From positions 1-16,191 of the forward strand of contig DEUP01000035.1 in assembly GCA_002362625.1 (NCBI GenBank): a DNA stretch of 16,191 nt. The letters run 5' to 3'. The stretch's first letter is position 1, and each line of letters begins with the position of its first letter. Origin of the DNA: Clostridiales bacterium UBA3259 (GTDB taxonomy: Bacteria; Bacillota_A; Clostridia; Oscillospirales; Oscillospiraceae). The translations under genes were made by a program, and so were the position numbers. The notes beneath the pieces were generated by a model that did not search any database, was not told where the DNA came from, and saw only the letters and a program-made list of their open reading frames with translations. Of the stretch, positions 14,946-16,191 are shown piece after piece.

Positions 14946-15185
14946 ACCAAAGAGCATCCAGGCAGGGTGCGTCACTGGATTCGTTAAAATCAATGGGGTG
15001 TTCCTGAATATATGCTTTTCGTTTCGCCAAAATATAAGAAAAACGTTCAGCCGAAATACAGGATATGGGTTGATTTCCGCAGCCCTGCACGAATACTGGA
15101 ATACGCAAGCTATGTAAAGCGACGACGTCTTTCCCAATTTTCTGTATAGAAATGGTAATTCAAGGTAGCATATCAGGAAATAATC
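14946..15185. other. Non-coding or degenerate stretch before the Fic gene
   Basis: No gene can be supported here. A 60-codon minus-strand frame (15108-14926) has no ribosome binding site and no recognisable family. Base composition is more AT-rich than in the genes to the left. With the recombinase-like remnant on its left, this may be the decayed inside of a mobile element. Confidence 0.4.
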
Positions 15186-15194
15186 TGCTATAAT
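15186..15194 (+). promoter_or_regulatory. Extended -10 promoter of the Fic gene
   Basis: TGC followed directly by TATAAT (15189-15194) makes an extended -10 element 32 bases before the ATG. No good -35 is visible at the expected distance (TAGCAT is the nearest), which is common for extended -10 promoters. Confidence 0.55.
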
Positions 15195-15213
15195 ATGATT
15201 CAACAAAAGTATA

Positions 15214-15221
15214 GGGGGGGG
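15214..15221 (+). repeat. G8 tract forming the Fic ribosome binding site
   Basis: Eight consecutive G residues lie five bases before the ATG of the Fic gene and serve as its only Shine-Dalgarno-like sequence. Other genes in the window use AGGAGG-type sites. Homopolymer tracts can gain or lose bases during replication, which here would alter spacing and strength of the site. Confidence 0.7.
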
Positions 15222-15226
15222 ACTCA

Positions 15227-15889
15227 ATGAATTTTCCTGATAAGTTTCATCTCACAAAAGAACAGAGCACTTTCCTTGCCAAGAAAAAGTGGGATGAGAA
15301 CGTATATTGCGGCATGAAAATGGAGAACCGGGCGGTCACGTTTCCGCAGACACGGACGATCCTGAATGGCGTGAATGTCCCGTCCGTTCAACTGGACGAT
15401 ATTCAGGCAATTTTGAATATGCGGGATGTATGGAAATTCCTGCTGGCCACAGTCGATGAGCCGGTGACCATGGAATACTTGTGTAAGCTGAATGAATACA
15501 TTGCCAGAAATGAAGCTCTGGAATGGGGGAAGCTGCGCAGCGGCAGTGTGGGAATTTCCGGTACAGACTATATCCCCCCAGTTCCGAGTTATGAGACGGT
15601 CAAGGCTGAGCTTGAACAGATCCTGAATGCGGAGACTTCCGCAACAGAAAAGGCTTTGGCTGTGTTCGCTTGGGGAACCCGTGGACAGTTTTTCTGGGAT
15701 GGAAATAAGCGGACGAGCATGACCCTTGCCAATAAGATTCTGATTGCGGCAGGGGCAGGTATTCTTACCATTACCGACAAGCACATGGAGCGGTTCAATG
15801 AATTGTTGCTGGATTACTATAATACGGGAGTGTGTGAAGAACTGAGGGCCTTCCTGTATGAAAACGCAATTCAGGGGATGACAGTATAA
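15227..15889 (+). CDS. Fic-fold protein with non-canonical active site
   Basis: A 220-residue Fic/Doc-superfamily protein. The core motif reads Q154-F-F-W-D-G-N-K-R162, aligned with H-P-F-X-D-G-N-(G/K)-R, so Phe156, Asp158, Gly159, Asn160 and Arg162 are kept but the catalytic His is Gln. The upstream flap region, GKLRSGSVGISGTDYIPP (about 101-118), is typical of the fold. An N-terminal segment, T42-R-T-I-L46-N47, sits where class II Fic proteins carry the inhibitory [S/T]XXXE[G/N] helix, with Leu in place of Glu. Standard Fic enzymes use the His as general base to transfer AMP or a related group onto a target hydroxyl. Without it, this protein may be a binding pseudoenzyme or may use different chemistry. 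No antitoxin-like gene is adjacent. The gene stands alone, with its own promoter and terminator, beside a recombinase-like relic. Confidence 0.85.
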   Translation: MNFPDKFHLTKEQSTFLAKKKWDENVYCGMKMENRAVTFPQTRTILNGVNVPSVQLDDIQAILNMRDVWKFLLATVDEPVTMEYLCKLNEYIARNEALEWGKLRSGSVGISGTDYIPPVPSYETVKAELEQILNAETSATEKALAVFAWGTRGQFFWDGNKRTSMTLANKILIAAGAGILTITDKHMERFNELLLDYYNTGVCEELRAFLYENAIQGMTV

Positions 15890-16006
15890 TGCTTTTCCTG
15901 GTTTTTGGAAACTTGCGAATGAAATTATATGATTTTTTCGAGAATTCCATGGGAACAGTAGCCGAAAAAGTCGGCATCAAAAAATGGAAACTACACACAA
16001 TATTTC

Positions 16007-16039
16007 ACCACCTAATTCGTATGGAATCGGGTGGTTTTT
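16007..16039 (+). terminator. Terminator downstream of the Fic gene
   Basis: The stem ACCACC (16007-16012) with GGTGGT (16030-16035) continues, after a two-base internal loop, as ATTC/GAAT around the loop GTATG, and is followed by a run of five T (16035-16039). It lies about 120 bases after the Fic stop. Confidence 0.75.
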
Positions 16040-16138
16040 CTTTATTTTCAGAATATTTTATGTATTGCTCGTCATTATGCCAAATGGCACCTTTTGCAAG
16101 AAACCGACACAAAAAACGACACCGCCACCAGAAAACGA

Positions 16139-16165
16139 ACCGGACAGGAGTTATCCCTGCCCGGT
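16139..16165 (-). terminator. Hairpin near right edge, possible terminator of a minus-strand gene beyond it
   Basis: ACCGG-A-CAGG (16139-16148) pairs with CCTG-C-CCGGT (16156-16165) with one internal mismatch. On the minus strand it is followed by TCGTTTTCTGG. It may end a leftward gene beginning outside the window. A second short inverted repeat, CCGGTCT (16161-16167) with AGACCGG (16185-16191), overlaps it. The remainder of 15890-16191 contains no gene I can support. Confidence 0.4.
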
Positions 16166-16191
16166 CTTCAAACATAGAAGAACCAGACCGG

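Noticed and set aside
14926..15108. Minus-strand 60-codon frame (ending in LWWHYMGG)
   Set aside because: No ribosome binding site or recognisable family. It could be a gene fragment from a decayed element, but nothing confirms it.
15919..16191. Plus-strand open frame from the ATG at 15919 to the right edge (starts MKLYDFFEN)
   Set aside because: It reads straight through the Fic terminator and its T-run, lacks a convincing ribosome binding site, and its later part is basic low-complexity sequence.
1..16191. Search for CRISPR arrays, tRNA, rRNA and complete insertion sequences
   Set aside because: No regularly spaced repeats, no tRNA cloverleaf or rRNA signature and no intact transposase were recognised by eye on either strand.

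Overview
The window looks like chromosome from a low-to-mid-GC Gram-positive anaerobe, most likely class Clostridia and perhaps an Oscillospiraceae/Ruminococcaceae-type gut bacterium. The reasons are strong AGGAGG-type ribosome binding sites, sigma-A promoters (TTGAC-N16/17-TATAAT-like), a textbook CIRCE (HrcA) operator before clpB, a lipoprotein-type solute-binding protein, and the gene repertoire. The taxonomic placement is inference; no marker gene settles it.

Left block, minus strand (175-4801): a tight four-gene operon with its own promoter (4801-4773) and terminator (117-84). In transcription order it encodes a family 2 glycosyltransferase fused to a GtrA-type membrane domain, a membrane-anchored phosphodiester glycosidase (NAGPA fold), a single-pass membrane protein with a large unrecognised outer domain, and a PAP2 lipid phosphatase. 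Together they look like a small envelope-glycan unit: the first protein would make and perhaps flip a polyprenyl-phosphate sugar, the last would recycle the lipid carrier, and the middle two would act outside the membrane. Divergent from it is a lone ArsR/SmtB-family repressor (5021-5314) with a complete alpha-5 zinc-site signature and no metal exporter beside it.

Centre (5321-7933, minus): a polar amino-acid ABC importer in the order solute-binding lipoprotein, permease, ATPase. The binding-protein gene is separated from the permease by a hairpin and a 74-bp interrupted palindrome, which would favour excess binding protein. Its promoter carries an 11-bp palindrome (GAATA-W-TATTC) in the -35/-10 spacer that recurs upstream. 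The 7828-8506 intergenic region also holds a possible small minus-strand terminated RNA, the clpB promoter, CIRCE, and a long 5' UTR hairpin that competes for pairing around the clpB ribosome binding site.

Right of centre: clpB (8507-11098, +), a MATE-family exporter with its own extended -10 promoter (11254-12600, +), then convergent with it a two-gene minus-strand operon of cardiolipin synthase followed by a short RluA-type pseudouridine synthase (14845-12641).

Right end (14846-16191): the base composition becomes more AT-rich, a short plus-strand stretch resembles the C-terminal end of a large serine recombinase, and a Fic-fold gene follows. This Fic protein has Gln where the catalytic His should be and Leu where the inhibitory Glu is expected. 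A G8 tract forms its ribosome binding site. This is the most accessory-looking part of the window and holds the most unusual protein.
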